Shown here: positions 45,531 through 58,300 of the stretch, piece by piece
Layout: each line of letters starts with the position of its first letter
Position numbering within the stretch: position 1 is the stretch's first letter
From: Cyanophora paradoxa
Lineage: Eukaryota; Glaucocystophyceae; Cyanophorales; Cyanophoraceae
NCBI GenBank assembly: GCA_004431415.1
Contig: QPMI01000198.1
Span: 62,001-126,000, forward strand
Length of the DNA: 64,000 bases
Reading direction: 5' to 3'
Notes under the pieces: generated by a model
The model's database searches: none
Seen by the model: only the letters and a program-made list of their open reading frames with translations
Told to the model about the DNA's origin: nothing
Made by a program: the position numbers and the translations under genes

Positions 45531-48500
45531 CTAGTTCGCGCCGGCGCCCTCGCCGCCGGAGTAGACGGGGCCGGCAGGAGCCGACGAGTAGACGGGCTGC
45601 GGCGCCGCCGGCTGCTGCAGCGGGACGCGCTCGTAGCCGCCGTACGCCTCGACGTCCTTGGCCTTGCTGCTCTTGCGCTTCTGCCACCAGGTCTTGGCGA
45701 ACCAGCCGCACACGCAGCCGCAGAAGGTCATGAGCGGGATGCCAAGGCAGGCCAGGATGATCACGCCGTTGCGGTCGAGCATCGGGGTCTTGGACGGCGC
45801 GTCGGAGACGACCGAGACCGACTCGACGGTGAGCTTGGTACGGGCGGCGACGTTGGTCCACTGGTCCATCGCACGGCTGCGGACGTCGTTGCCGACCTCG
45901 CCGAGCTCGCGGGCACCATTCTCGCGCGTCTCCTTGACCTCGATCTGTAGGACGACAGAGCCAGTGCTTTGGGAGAGGCGGCGGCGAGCGCCAGCGCCAG
46001 GCTGCTCGGACACGATGCGGAGACGGTCGGCGCGGACGGACTGGCCAGTTTTGGTCAGGTCCTGCGACAGGCCAAGGATGAGGTTGTTGCGGTCCTCCGG
46101 AGACCACTGAGAGATGGTCTTGCCGCGAAGCGTCATGCCGAAGACCAGCGAGGTCGGCGAGACCTGGTCAGTGACAGCTGCACAACACAATGAGAATGCA
46201 TGTTAAAAAATACAGCAACCAGGAATGGAACGGACCTTCGACCACGCTAAAGAGCTCACTCTTGACGAAGCCAGAAAATTCAGTCGGAGCACCAGAGCGA
46301 GATACAGCCTGGATGATAGAGTACTTGATGAAGTACACGCCAGCCGGCACAAATGGCGGGACGACGATGTTCGTGGAGCCCAGTCCGGAGCAGGGGCCGG
46401 TGCCGTCCTCCAAGTTGCAGCGGACGAGCGGGTTGGGGTGCACGAAGCCCAGAAGGCTGCGACGTGTGGTGTTGCGGGTGCCCGTCGAGTTCGTGGTGGT
46501 GCTCGGAGTAGTGGCTGAGCCGCCCGTCGAGTTCGTAGTCGTGCTTGGAGTAGTAGTCGAGCTTCCTGTCGTGTTCGTGCTCGGAGTCGTGGTCGATGTC
46601 GAGCCGCCGGCGGGCGCCGGGGACGGAGTCGGCGTAGCCACGTTCGACGCGCCAACAGCAGCAACGCTCCGCAGCAGAGGCACGCAGGGAACGTTCGGCG
46701 TAGTAGCGCCACCGGTGAGATCAGTTCCCACCCCACCAGTCGTCGCACCACCAGCCATCGAGGTCGTCCACGTGTTGAACGGCCCGGCGCAGAGCTCGAG
46801 GCGCACAGTGGTCGTATCCAGATCAATGCCGCCAGTGAACATCCAGGTTACGTTGTAGACGGTGCCCTTTGTCAGGATCGAGCCAGACGATGGGAAGACG
46901 GGTCCCAGTCCAGTCGGAACAATCGTATAGAACGGCGAGATGTACAGGAGCTCGCGGTTGTTTGGCGCGGCTTGCGTGACAATTGCCAGGTGGACATCAC
47001 CGCTGCCGGCGACGGTCCACTTGTAGCTGCCAGTGTCCGGAATGCTACGCTTCAAAATGTTGCTCGGAACGAACACCGTCGTGTCTGTCGCCTTGGGAAG
47101 AACACCGTCCTTGGGAGCGGGCACCTTATAAAGATCAACTCGGCCCGTGCGGCGCGCATTTGTTGAAGGTGTCCAGGTGATCGTGAGCACACCGCCAAGG
47201 TTGAGGGTCTGATCCGCGGGAATGTTCGAAGGCAAGCCCACGCGGAACGGTGAGGAAACGACAGCATTGGTGTTGTCGCCTCCGATGGCAAGAACACGAA
47301 TTTGGAAGCGAGGATCGTCCGCTCGTCCACCTACACCAGCCGGACTCGCAACAGTCCAGCCAGAAGGAAGGTCCCAGCCACTGTCGCGAACAACGTTCCA
47401 CATGTAGATATTTGAGCCGGAGGTGCAATCGACTTCAGCAATCCTTTGCGAAATTTGTATTTGTCAGCCATATCAGATGCTGTTTTCGAGAAAAAACGAA
47501 CCGGTTTGCGAACACGAAGGTCGTCAGTGATGACTTCAGCTCGTAAAGCTGGATTGAAACACGAGTGCCACAGGCGCAGTTCCAGGTAATGTTCGTCATC
47601 ATGTTGTACTGCACCCCGGGAACGGGATCCAGGTATTGGATGCCGACGGCAACGGTGTCAATGGGAGCTGGGCGTGTGTAAGAATGGGCAAGGAGAAGAG
47701 GAACATCGTTACGCACTCGGATTGACGGTAACCCCAGAAACTGCTCCGAAAACAAGCGAGTCTGCTGATTGGCGGACAAGAAGATTGAACTTCGCGCCGG
47801 GAGGTATCGGAATTCCTGAGGGAACGCTGACGGAGACTGTAGTCGTCGTTCCAGAAGTCGTGCCTGGTGCCGCCGTTGCGAACAAACCGACGGGCTGCGA
47901 AAATGTGAGAAAAGCAGATCACTCTAATCGCAGACCACCCTAATCGCGAACCGCAAGGGATGTGTCAAAGCGATAGCCGGTACCCGCAGTGTTATTTGCG
48001 AGACTCGCACTCAGGAAGCCAACGACGTCGTAAGAATTCGTCCAGGCACCAAGCGTTGGGATGAAGCCCTGTCCGCTGTATTGCATGCCCTTGGAAGACG
48101 GCGCAGTCGAAGTGAACGTCAGCGTGGCAGGGCAACCCTTGGTGATGACGTTGGCGGAGCCAATCGTGATATCGCGAAGAGCGTTGTTCGCATCAACGAG
48201 AGGCTTGGCCATGAGAATAAACGCGTCGGGAATTGCCGAGTAATAGCGAGGCACTGTGCGGTAGGTGCTGGCATCATAAGGTACGGAAGTGCGCGTGTTC
48301 ATCGCGCCAGCGAAAGTAGAGTTTGCCAGAGCATCAACGTTGTCACGTGCCCAACGTGTACTGAAGGAGCCAAGGTTGCCCAGCGTAGAATACGTTCGTT
48401 CGTACGACTGACGTGCAGTCGGGCTGTCTCCGAAGGTGGACATAACTGCCGCTGCGGAGCCCCACCACAACTTGTTCACAACTTGCTCGGAATGCACAGT

Positions 48501-51500
48501 CCTGCGTGTTGCGCGTCTCAAAAAAAAGGCGACACGCAAGAGCTCCGAAGGGAAAGGTGCAAATACCTCGCAACAGGCGAGAACCCTGGGGGGGGAGCAA
48601 GCCAGTACCAGCCAGAAGTGCTCGACGTATCAGTAACGGTCGCACTTGGGTCGAAAGTGGACGGGAAGACCCCGAAGCCGGAGGACGAAGTCGTCACCGC
48701 TAATAGAGCACTGTTGGAGCCCTGCTCGGTCGTATCCGCTTGAGGGAAATCGCCGCCAAGATCCATGTACAAAAACGTTCCGTCCGTGGCGTACGCATTG
48801 GTGAGGAGCAGCTGGATAATTCCACCCTTCGGGAGGGTCGCGCCGGCAGGCAGAGCAGCGACGGCAATGTCTCCAGTTGGGCATCCGGTGATAGCAGCAG
48901 GGAAGTAAATCGTAGTATCGAGTTTCAGGTCGTCCGCGATCTTCAAGGAACGCTGCACCAAGAAATCTCGGTTGCGCACGCGGTGGAGCTGTCGCGATTG
49001 CTAAGAACGATGTCTGGGGAAGGAATAAAATGAAAATGTCTGTACCGCAGAACTCCCGGCAGAACCCCCGGCGACAGTAATGTACGTGAAGTCGTAACTC
49101 GGGCTGAACCAGATGTTCATAATGTGCTGGGAAGCAGTCCCGTACGGTGTTGAACCAAGACGCGTAATCACGGCCCCATTCACACTGAAGCGCACCACCC
49201 GGCCGCGATCTGCTTTAACGATCAGGAATCATTGAGTCGATTCGCACACGGAAAAGCGTACTGGTTCCAACGTAAATGAGAGTGCCCTCCGGCGCCCAAG
49301 CGGCAGTCGTATGCTCTCCACTGTACATTCCCATGGCGTTAATAGCCGCAATGGTTGCACCTCCCGCCTTCCACTCGTCCTGCGTGCCAGAAATTCTTGA
49401 CACTGAAGAGTTCGTCAACGAGATCGGCCCGAATTGCACGGTGTGTGTCTGGACATCCAGCGAGATTCCATAACCGGCCGAAGTCCCCGCGTTGTCAAGA
49501 TCAGCCCACGACGTCGTATCGGACGTGCCCGAGAGCCTTGCAGAGAAGAAGTATACGTATCCTGCGGACGGGGTTCCAGAGCGACCAGCAACTCCAGCGG
49601 TCCACCGAAGAGAGCTGAACACCGAGGCAGACTGGTTCGGGAGCCCATCGACGTACGCTCCAGTAATGGCAATTGATTCTCTGAGATGCAACGTGTCAAC
49701 GAAAAAATATTTGCCAGAAAGTTACATAAAAACGCACAAAAAGTACATGTCAGCGAGGCGAATCTTAGCGATTGCCCCATTCATGCCCACAAATGCGAAT
49801 TGCTCCGTATCGTCGACGACGAGAGAGAATGCTCCGGTCCCGCGCAGGTCAACTCGCGCGCCAGGGCAGAAAACATTGTTCGCATCGGAGCCGGTGCTTG
49901 CCAATTCAGGGCAATTACTCGGTGAGACTCCAGGTGGCAGATCAAGCCGGACCGGCTCGTTTGCAGTTGCGCCAGGAATAATGGACGCCTGCGCAGATCA
50001 ATTAGAAAAATTTGATAACAAACGGAAGGCTTCACAAGCCTTACCTTCACAAGCCAAGCAGAGTTGCCCTGCCCGATTGACGAAGTCCTCGTCCAAAGAA
50101 CGAAGATTAGGTTCGAAGCTTTATTAATGTACGATGCAGAGGCCGCAACATCTCCCGATGGCGCAGCAGGGAAATTCGCCGGACTCCGGACACGACGCAG
50201 ATTAGTGTTGTCTTGCTTGGTATTGTCAAAACCAGGAAGATTGGCGGAGTACTCATTCGGGGCGGTCGTGACCGGAACACGCACGTACTAGCGTAACGTA
50301 AGCGAACGCACAAATCCAATTGCGCAGGAAACGCACTGTCTCATACTGCGAGAGTCGCGAAGCAGTTCCATTTCCACCACGGAAGGTGAACAAGACTTGA
50401 CCGTTCGGCATCCAAGCCGTAATTGAGGGCACAAAAGACGGAGCTGACGCCGTTACTCCTGCGTTAACTCCGTTGCCACCGTTCGGGAGTGCGGTCATTA
50501 CGTCGGCAGATGCTGCATATGGTGAGGTCAGGCAAAAGTGAGCGAAAGGCGAGGGAAACTTACAGAGTGCGGTATACTCGAGTTCGAAACCATCCGCAGT
50601 CTTGTCATCGCCATTTGATTCGAACTCAATGTACACATAGGGGCCAGTCGAAACGATTCCACGTGCGTCAGGCAATACACGATCACACGCCCCGCCATTG
50701 ACGCAGAACCACTCGTACAGCTTTGGAGCTCTGTTGTCGATTCCGTCATAAATCTGATCCCAGAACAATTTCAGCACAGGAAAACATAATAAACTCAAGC
50801 CAGACGCACTGTTAAGCGATCAGAAGACGATCCAGCGGAGGATGCCGGTTCATCTGTCGCTGAAGGGAAGGCGAATTTTGTGAAAACAAGCCGAACACGA
50901 TCGGCCTTGAGGTTGCCCATCTGTCCACTTGCCGGTTTCAAGAATCGACGCGCGAATGTCGTGCGCGTGTCAAACGCATCCAATGTGTGTGTCCCGTTCC
51001 TCGTCTCGTCCAGATTGATGTGGAAGGGTTTTTCGTCGAAATCGGCAAGCTCGGGGAATCCATCGAAACCACCAGTCGTAGAAGCCGATGGAGTGATCCA
51101 CCTGAAAACATTAAATGAAGGATGAGACTGAAATATAGGAGAAGCCGCACCACATGCAAAGCGTGTTTGGATGGTAGTTCCCGGTTCCAGAACCATCGAC
51201 AATTAAACCGTGCATATTGCGATTCACCGAAGGCGTTGATGGGTTTCCAAGGGGATTGAACACGCGCTTCAAGCCGTTGGCAAGGTTATTGGTTTCCAAG
51301 GGCTGGCCGGCCGTGTTATACGGCGTCGTTGACGGTGTAAGGGGGAAATCCCGGCAGCAATGATCTGAGATGAGCGTTGGGAATGCGCACGTTGGGTTCT
51401 GGCACTCAAAATTTCGCACTCTGAATGAGCTTAAAGCACGACGAGTATCCGGTGAAAGAGGAGTCTCCAGATGCGAAAATACCAATCTGGACTTGGACAT

Positions 51501-54500
51501 TGCCCTTCGGAAGAAGATAGTTTGTGGTAGCAGCAGTTGCAGCTGCATCGGTGATGCGGCAACCAAGTTGCCAATCGTAGGAGCCAGACGTGGCGCCGTT
51601 GTACTCGGGGTTCGGAACGTTACGAGCAATCAAAAACTGACCTCCGCTGCCTTCGTGAGTGACGTAACCGTTCGCCTGTCCACCAACGGCGAAGACATAG
51701 ATATCAATAAACTTGGGTGCAGCTCCGCGAGCACCAGTCCCGGACCACGTGATCGTGCAGGGAGCCCCGAATCGGCACGATGTCGCAGTGGCTCCAGTCA
51801 AGTCAGTGACGCCGATCCTCGCACGTGTTTGCGCTTGGGAGGGAGCGATGTTCAACTTGACAGGATTGACCAGTACGGCGTTGGACTTGACTTGCGCGAA
51901 TGCGGTCGAGTCGATGACATTGTTAGATGCCGTGTAAAGTTGAAGTTCTGCCTGATACCTGCACATCTGTTACGCTTCGATATCTAGAGAAAGACAAAAA
52001 TTGTTCGTACCACCCGATAGGGAACGGCTTCTGGTTATTGTTTCTGACAAAACCCACACCTGATCCTGATTGGGTAGTTCCAGTGGCCAGAGCCGCATCT
52101 GTAGCCGTTCCGACCGGAGACGAGTCAACAACAGCGTTTGGCGACGTTCCAGCACGCATGGCGTTGTTTGTGCTCGTAATTCCGGGAATGCTGAAGGTGT
52201 AATCAAGCGTAGAAGCGCCATCAATCTTGTTGTAGTTAGCGGGATCAGTCAGCCGCGCAGCTGTTGTGCCCCGATTGTTCTCGGGCTTCACAGCAATTGG
52301 AGTTCTTGCTGTTGCTGAAGCCAAAGCGCCTCCAGTCGACAAAATGTCGTCTGCGTGTGGACGCCACGTTCTAGAGCGAAATGAATGAGGAAATTGAACT
52401 CACAAAGAGCAAAAGGAAAAGGAAAAAGCAAACACTCACATAGAGGTTCCTGCGCTCGTGCGGCTTACTCCGGCAACGTCACTTGTCTGGATCTTGTTGT
52501 TGAGTTCGGCCGGGCCGAGATAATACAACACGATGCGGTAATACGTTGGATTTCTCGTGTCTGATGATGCACAGGAGCTCAACGACCACGTGAAGGTGAC
52601 CGAATCTCCATGGACGCCGGTTGCAATCTGAAACATGTCAAAACAATAAACGAACAACGTCTGTAACAACCTCTCACCCCACATTTCGATGCAGCAATAA
52701 ATCTGGTGATGTCAGAGTAGTTCCTAGGACTCAACTCCGCCGGAGAAGTGTCGGGCAGGTCGCCCCACATTCCTTCATCCGTACCCTGATTTCCCAAGTC
52801 GTTTCCGTTTGCAAGAGTAGAGTTGTAAGTCGCAGGAAGGATCGAACGGGGTTCACACACTGCACTGGATTATTTTGGGTGACTTTTGGAATCAAAAAAC
52901 GGCGCACTGGGGGTGTAAGTTGCTGCGATACACATGGGAATGTCGGTCGACATGATGGTAGGCGTTGCCGGGTTCGGGTTGACTTTAGGAGTCCCTGTAG
53001 TGATTGCTCCGCGCGCTGCATTTCCGACGGCGGGGGCAAGGCCAGAACTGGAGTCAAAGGTGGCGGCAACATTCGAAAACCCAAGACGTCTGTTGGAGTC
53101 ACTGTCTCCCGACGCCTTAGAGTTGAAGTCCGACCATTGGATGTTCCACATCTCCGCTGCTGAAGACCCCGTAGCAGGCGTGGCGGGGAAGTTGGTAGAG
53201 GCGTCCATTAGGCACTCCAGTCGCAGTGTCACGTTCGCATAGGTTGTCACTTCCTGTACGCTCGATTTTAACATTTAATTTAAAAGGAAAATTTAGAAGG
53301 AAAACTGCAGCGCACATTTCCCGCCTGATTCAACCATCCGTCGTAAAACCCTTCTGTTTTAGAGTCATATCTGTGAAACTTGCCGAATTGGATCGCGCTG
53401 CCGGTATTTTTGAGGTCATTATGTGCGTTATACAGATCCTCGACGGTCGGGATTGGGATCGATAAAGTTGCTGGCGTCCCAAGAAGGAGACCCGTAATGG
53501 AAGTCGATGAAGCGTCAGTTCCAGACTTATTGTCGTCGCTGTCGGATTTCACTCTGTATATCTCGCCGGCGTGTGTAGTTGTATCCGCATTCCAATTGGT
53601 AGTGCCAGTTCGGACGGTCGGATACTTGATGATGCTCTCAGTGCTACCGCCGACTTTCGTTCTCCAGTGCGCGCGAATTCGGCGGCAAGCAGTTGAAATG
53701 GTGACAGCGGGATTAGGACCTACAATACTATTTCCCCCTTCTGAGTGTCCCTGAAGAAGAGGGTAGATGGCGTTCGACATCCCAACAGTAGCTCCAGTCA
53801 GGTTTACAGCAGTATACGGGACCGGGGCGTAGGTGACAGTGAGAACAAGGGTGTTTTGTCTGTGCAGAATGAGTTCGTATCTCCAAAACAGAATACGGGA
53901 TAAGCGAGACATTCGCACTCGAGAGGAATGGTGGTGGCACTTGTCCCCATTTTCAGTTTCGAGGCAGTGTAGCAAGTATGGGTAACGCCATCATGAACTA
54001 CAGGCTTTGTTTTTCCAGCATCCGCGGTATGCGATAACGCCGTAACAGCCCAAGCTGGAAAAAACTATGTCAAAGGCGTCCAAATAAACTTCCTCGAGAA
54101 AAACGCACGAGCATAAATGAAGATGTTCGTCTCAATGGTAAAAAGGACGTCTTTGGTCTGCAGGTCCGTAGAAGTGGACGATACTGTAGTTCCTGCCATG
54201 CTCTTGAACACATTCAAACGAATCTGAGAAAAGTGAAAAGAGGAAGAAGAATAAGGAGAAAAGCGTCAAACCACGTAAGGCCCAGCAAGTGTATGACGAG
54301 TTTTGTCGGGGAGAATGATGCCAGGCGGGAGATAGTCGTTGAATTGATCGCCGTACTGAGCCTTAAACAGAGTAGACGCTTTCGTGGACTCTGTCACGAT
54401 TGTTGGGGGCACATCCAGGATCTTTGCATCGGATTTGAGCATCTTCGTAGTCCACGGCCCGAGCCTGCGTACAGTTTGTCGACACTCCACACCAGGAAAA

Positions 54501-54904
54501 GATATCGATAAGAACATACTGCCATTCCGACGCAGGCGTAGTACCAGAGATGTCAAACATAGTTCCACAGTATTCGAAGAGTTCAGCAAGGAACTGCGGT
54601 GCTTTAGCGGGCATATTCGGTTCGTCGACGAGACAGTCGCACCAGATTGCCACGGTAAAGGCTGACTTGATAGCACGAGGCGGTGTTAGCGATTTGATAC
54701 TCTTTCGATGTGATTGTGATTGTCTGAAGGCTTGGTCAACTCATTGCCATCTATACAACCCGCTTTCATGAGCACCTGAGGAGCGAAGACGCGCCAGTGT
54801 CCACCGTTGCTGAGCTTCAATGTCGCAGCGTCTTGGCCTGCGCCGCGTTTGAATATGAGCTGAACGAAACACCGCTCCAAAACCACTCCGCTCCGGGGCT
54901 GCAT
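45531..54904 (-). CDS. Large cell-surface glycoprotein-like gene with mucin-type linker and C-terminal TM helix
   Basis: Many minus-strand exons run from about 54904 (possible start MQPRSGVVLERC) to the stop at 45531. They encode beta-rich, Asn/Thr/Ser-rich ectodomain segments with N-glycosylation sequons. One domain near 47100-47250 (LNLGGVLTITWTPSTNARR...VDLYKV) resembles the Kre9/Knh1-type Ser-Thr-rich wall-protein fold. It is followed by YNVTWMFTGGIDLDTTTVRLEL. At 46470-46610 a low-complexity linker repeats TTTPSTTTNSTG, probably O-glycosylated. After DQVSPTSLVFGMTLRG comes a juxtamembrane region and one TM helix (GVIILACLGIPLMTFCGCVCGWF), then a short basic cytoplasmic tail with YGGYERVPL. 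The gene sits in DNA of clearly lower GC, with AT-rich introns. It could be more than one gene. No signal peptide was found, so the true start may be upstream. Confidence 0.65.
46465..46615 (-). repeat. Thr/Ser-rich coding repeat
   Basis: In-frame repeats of a 12-residue TTTPSTTTNSTG-type unit (about three degenerate copies) form a mucin-like linker inside the surface glycoprotein. At the DNA level the unit is near 54 bp (GTCGAGTTCGTGGTGGTGCTCGG-like). Confidence 0.75.
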
Positions 54905-55343
54905 TCGCTCGATTCATGACGCACCATTCCCAAACATAGCTAGAGACGCAAACAGGACTACAACGAGGGCCGCCCGGCCCGCCACAGCGGCGCCGGCTGC
55001 TGTGCGGCCTGCCATCCGGCCCGACGAGTTCGAAAGTCCGCCGCGCTCTCCCGCGTCCAGACCAGCTTAGCTACCGCTGCGCTGTGTGCTTGTCTACCGT
55101 CGTGCGCTGGGTATTCCGACCTACGTACGCGCTCGATCGGGCTGGGTTGGCGGGCTGATTAGCTCGCCTTCCCTGCCAACCGTGCAAACACCGTACCAGC
55201 CGCAAGCGGTTATTTTGAGCAAGTCCAAAACCGTCGCTATTCCTGGGTTTTTTAGTTGGGCCGAACGGGAATCTGGTGTTTTCAGAAGATTTCGGAGCAC
55301 ATTTCGAGACAACGCTAGGCACGCTCGCAGGCGCTAGGCAAGC
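54905..55343. promoter_or_regulatory. Divergent intergenic region
   Basis: About 440 bp lie between the surface glycoprotein gene and coiled-coil copy 2. No recognised elements. Just to the right, at 55393-55437, two 23-bp tandem units (TTTCGTACWTTATGGGCGCGCAC) abut the duplication breakpoint. Confidence 0.4.
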
Positions 55344-58300
55344 TTGCAGGCGCTGTCGCTGCGCGCGCCAGCACTTTCGCTTTTGCGTTCGCGCTTTCGT
55401 ACATTATGGGCGCGCACTTTCGTACTTTATGGGCGCGCACCCGTCTCGAGCGCCTCGCGCCCGGCCAGCGCCCCGCGGAGCCGCCCGCCCAGCGCGGGAA
55501 GGGCACCGCACGGGCATGCTACTCCTTCTGCAGCGATTGCAGGCCCCAGCAGCTCTCGCCAGCCGAGAGAAGCGAGCGGTTCGCATGCAGCGAAAGATGC
55601 CGAGGCCATGCTCGGCGGAGGCGCGCACCCGTCTCGAGCGCCTCTTTAGCTCTAGCTAACCCCGCTGGCTGCGCAGAGCTGGCAGCGGCCAGGATCAGGG
55701 CGCTGACGGAAGTGCACAACAAGAAGGTCCGGGCGTTGATGGGCACGATCCAGCTGTTGGAGAAGCGCATCAAGGATGCAGAGATACAGAACAAGGAGAA
55801 CAAGCGGTCCAACCTCATCAAGCTACTCGAGGCAAGCGCGTGTGGGCTCACGGTGTCGTTCGCTTGAACTGATGCACCGGTCCGCACAGCAAGATTTGAA
55901 GGACCAGGAGGTCACCATTGCAATCCTGAGACGCGAGCTCGTCAACAGCGCTCGCCTGAACGATGAGAAGGTGCCCCAGCTGCGCCTGTGCGAATCTTGC
56001 GCCCCTGACCCCGCGCGCCGCAGGTGGACGAGCTCGTCGCGAGGGCGCACGGCTACGCATATGACCGCGTCAGGATTCCGCACCGCGAGCGCCTGCAGAA
56101 GGAGGTGACCGCTTGTGCAATCAGGCCCGCCGACCCGCGTTAGCTGACGTCACGCATACACACAGGTGAAGCAGCTGCAAGCGAAGGCGACGCAGGCGCA
56201 GCACGAGGCAATGGAAGCGAAGGCGCGCGTGGCGATTGTGGCAGCGGAGAAGGCGTCGGTCCCGTCGCCGGACGCGGACACGCGGATCACGTACAGGGAG
56301 CACCAGAAGACGGGCGAGCGGGCCTTGCATCGCCCTCTCTCCGCACCTCTGACGCCTTGTCGGCAGTTGCGCGGATGAAGGACCTGGCGCGGCAAGTGGA
56401 GGAGCTGCAGGCGGAGGCGGCGGCGCGGGCGGGGGCGGAGAAGAAGCTCACGGAGCTGAACACGGAGCTGACCGCCAACCTGCGGCGCCTCCGAGCGTGC
56501 GGCCGCCCCTCCCGCCCCGTGCGGCGCTCTCTGACGCGCGGTGCAGGGCGGAGGAGGAGTGGGCGAAGTGGGCGCAGGAGCGCGAGAAGCTGGAGAGCCG
56601 TGTCAACGAGCTGCGCTGGGAGAGCGCCGCCCTCTTCGCGGAGCGCACGCGGGTGCGCTGGGACGCCAACCCCCCCTTTCTCGCCTGAGACGGGATGTAG
56701 GCGGAAGAGGCGGCGCGGGCGGCGCAGCGGGAGGCGGAGGCGGCGAGACGGGAGGTCGAGACGGCGCTCGCGCGGCAGGCGGAGCTGCAGGCCGCCGCCG
56801 CGAAGCAGGCCGCAGCCGCCGCCGCGCCGCAGACGCCCGCCGCCCCGGCTCCGCAGCCGCCGGCGACGCCGTCTGGGGTGGCCGGTGCCCCCGCGCCCGC
56901 AGCAGCAGCCGAGTCGCCGGCCGCGCCCGCCCCCGGCTCCCGGCCGGCGCCGGCGTCGGGGCGGGCATCGGCCTCCTCCGCGCTGCCCGAGCTGGCGGCG
57001 GCCCGCAACGAGGCGGCCGAGCTGCAGTCCAAGGTCCGCGCGCGGGCGTTCGACACCGCCGCGCAGCCGGGGCCGACAGGCGGCGCGCAGCTGCGGGAGG
57101 CGGATTCGCAGCTGGCGGCGCGGGAGACGGCGCTGACGGCCAAGTGGCAGGAGGCCGTCGCGGCCGCACAGGAGGAGCGCAGCCGCGCCGCCGACGAGCG
57201 CGGTGCCCGCCGCGCGCTCCCAGCGAGCCCCCGCCGCTCACGCCGCGGCCCCGCGCAGCGCGGCTGGAGGGGAACCTGGATGCGGTGGAGAAGGAGGGCG
57301 GCGGCGCTGCGGGCGCAGGTCGCCGAGCTGCGCATCGCCCTCGCGGCGGCCCAGCGGGAGCGCGACCTCGCCGCCGCCTCTGCCTCGGCCCCGGGCCAGC
57401 CGGCGACGGGCCAGTCCGGCGTGCCCGCCGAGGCCCTCGCCACGGTCCGGCGCTGCCCCTCGCGGCTCTGGACGCTCCCTGACGGCGGCCCGGCCCGGCA
57501 GCTGGAGGCGACGGTGGCGCAGCTGCGGAAGCAGCTGGGCGAGTCGGCGGCGGCGGCGGGGCGGGCGCGGGAGCGCGAGGCGCAGCTCGCGGCCGACGCT
57601 GACGCGCTCCGCCAGCAGCTCGCCGCCGCCCAGCAGCAGCTCCGGTGCCCCGCCGCCCCGCCCCCCCCCTCCCCGCCGCTCCTGACGCCGGCCTGCAGCG
57701 CCGCGGCGCCCGAAGCGGCCCCGGCAGTCACGCGGAGCATCGCCGAGGCGCGTAGCGTTGCTTCCAGGCGTCTGCCCCGGGGCTAATCTCTCGCTCGTCC
57801 CGCAGGTCGACGCGCTGCGGCAGCGGGAGAGGGAGCAGGCGGCGGCGGAGCAGGAGCTGCGGAAGACGCTCGCGGCGGCGCGCGCCAAGGCGGAGGCGGC
57901 GGAGAGGGCATCGGAGGAGGCGCGGGGGCGCGAAGCGGCGCTGCAGGAGCGCGCTGCCCGCGCCGAGGACCGCGCCGCCGCCCTCGAGCGCCTCCACGGG
58001 CCCTCCTCCGCCCAGACCGACGTGCGTTCCCGCGCTCCCTCGCCGCCTCGCCAGTGTCTCTCGCTTTCTGAGCCCTTGGCGCCAGGGCTCCCAGCGGACG
58101 CGGCCGTCCGGCGCGCGGCACTACGACGAGGTGCGCGGTCGTCCCCGCCGCCGGCGCCGCGCCCTTCGCGCTGACCGGCGGCCCGCTGCAGGAGGAGCGC
58201 CCGGGCGGATGGCAGCAGCAGGCGGCCACGCCGGTGCAGGCCGGCGGCTCCGTGCGGCGCTGCCGCGCATACACCTCGGGCTCCTACGCGGAGGTCGGCC

